From Bacteroidota bacterium (lineage in GTDB: Bacteria; Bacteroidota; Bacteroidia; B-17B0; B-17BO), in the NCBI GenBank assembly GCA_025356715.1, contig JANXRU010000241.1, positions 1-6,060 of the forward strand: a DNA stretch of 6,060 bases, read 5' to 3'. Within the stretch, counting starts at the first letter, position 1. Each line of letters begins with the position of its first letter. The translations under genes were made by a program, and so were the position numbers. The notes beneath the pieces were generated by a model. It was not told the origin of the DNA, did no database searches, and saw only the letters and a program-made list of their open reading frames with translations. This document shows positions 5,731-6,060 of the stretch, one piece after another.

Positions 5731-6060
5731 CTATTTTTCTTTAAGACTTTTTATTGTTTTAATCATTTCTTCTCTTTTATCATCCCAAGTTTTTTCTAGC
5801 CTCTCAATATCATTTCTTTTTACGCCATCAGAGTATTCCCATTTTAGCTGTGAGACTAGGACCTCAGCTTTCTTTAAATCATTTTTATCAACAGCATCGT
5901 TAATATTCTTTACTATATTCTCTAATCTTATTTTTTCGTTTTTCACCCCCATTTTATAATCGTCATTTTGATTTGTAGCAAAGCGAAATGTTGTAACAAG
6001 CAAAATAACAAATACAACACCAGCAATTATCAAGGATTTAGTCAGTTGTTTTTTGTCGTG
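5731..6060 (-). CDS. Membrane-anchored helical protein, partial (5' end outside window)
   Basis: The frame is open from the right edge to a TAG at 5731-5733, giving 109 visible residues. The leucine codon TTG at 6033-6031 could be mistaken for a start, but the upstream codons (HDKKQLTKS) are open and give a basic segment directly before a hydrophobic helix (LIIAGVVFVILLV, visible residues 10-22). The pattern fits a positive-inside membrane anchor, so the gene most likely continues beyond the window. After the helix comes a charged, helical domain (about 40-109) with DKNDLKKAEVLVSQLKWEYS and a lysine-rich end. No enzymatic motif is visible. It is the first visible gene of the leftward cluster and shares a helical motif with the next gene, so it may be its membrane-bound paralogue. 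Function unknown. Confidence 0.7.
   Translation of the reverse strand, partial: HDKKQLTKSLIIAGVVFVILLVTTFRFATNQNDDYKMGVKNEKIRLENIVKNINDAVDKNDLKKAEVLVSQLKWEYSDGVKRNDIERLEKTWDDKREEMIKTIKSLKEK

Noticed and set aside
5343..5959. Open frames on the + strand with F/S/L-rich products opposite the helical-protein genes.
   Set aside because: They are antisense to coherent minus-strand coding sequence, overlap one another, and their serine/phenylalanine-rich composition is what the reverse complement of K/E-rich genes produces.
6031..6033. TTG as the start of the right-edge gene.
   Set aside because: The frame stays open to the window edge and the upstream residues form a basic flank before the membrane helix, so this is better read as an internal leucine codon.

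Overview
The window is AT-rich and its gene families are typical of Bacteroidota (Bacteroidetes): an IntDOT-like tyrosine recombinase, an RteC-family protein, a one-domain HTH protein of the kind found in Bacteroidetes integrative elements, and a replication-initiator plus DnaC-like ATPase pair. Ribosome-binding sites are weak and A-rich, as is usual in that phylum. The exact taxon cannot be read from the sequence.

Left half (1-3302, all on +): the control and replication end of an integrated mobile element. In order it holds the C-terminal part of a site-specific integrase cut by the left edge, an RteC-like regulator, a small excisionase-like HTH protein, a winged-helix replication-initiator-like protein, and a DnaC-like AAA+ helicase-loader ATPase that overlaps it by 89 bp. 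The order resembles the regulatory logic of CTnDOT-type elements, where RteC switches on excision genes. The last two genes form a pair analogous to phage lambda O-P, an origin binder plus a helicase loader. Two non-coding gaps carry inverted and direct repeats that look like operators: a 13-bp perfect inverted repeat abutting the rteC-like start, and an inverted repeat plus a 30-bp-spaced direct repeat upstream of the HTH gene. The initiator gene carries two copies of a dyad-symmetric AT-rich site in its linker-coding part, a possible embedded origin. No relaxase, coupling protein, tra gene or att site is visible.

Right half (3391-6060, all on -, convergent with the left half): a compact five-gene cluster with gaps of 1 to 20 bp, read from right to left. 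It begins with a partial gene for an N-terminally anchored helical protein that runs off the right edge. Next is a small helical protein whose frame is broken at a run of six A (removing one A gives a continuous 135-codon frame), then a 76-residue unknown protein, an SPFH (YdjI-like) protein with a C-terminal GYF_2/DUF4339 domain and polyproline tracts, and a small polytopic membrane protein. The first two share a helical motif and may be paralogues. The cluster looks like a membrane-associated complex of unknown role. It could be element cargo or flanking chromosome; the window does not decide.

The observations most worth following up are the homopolymer frameshift, the apparent paralogy of the two helical proteins, the putative RteC operator, and the possible origin inside the initiator gene.
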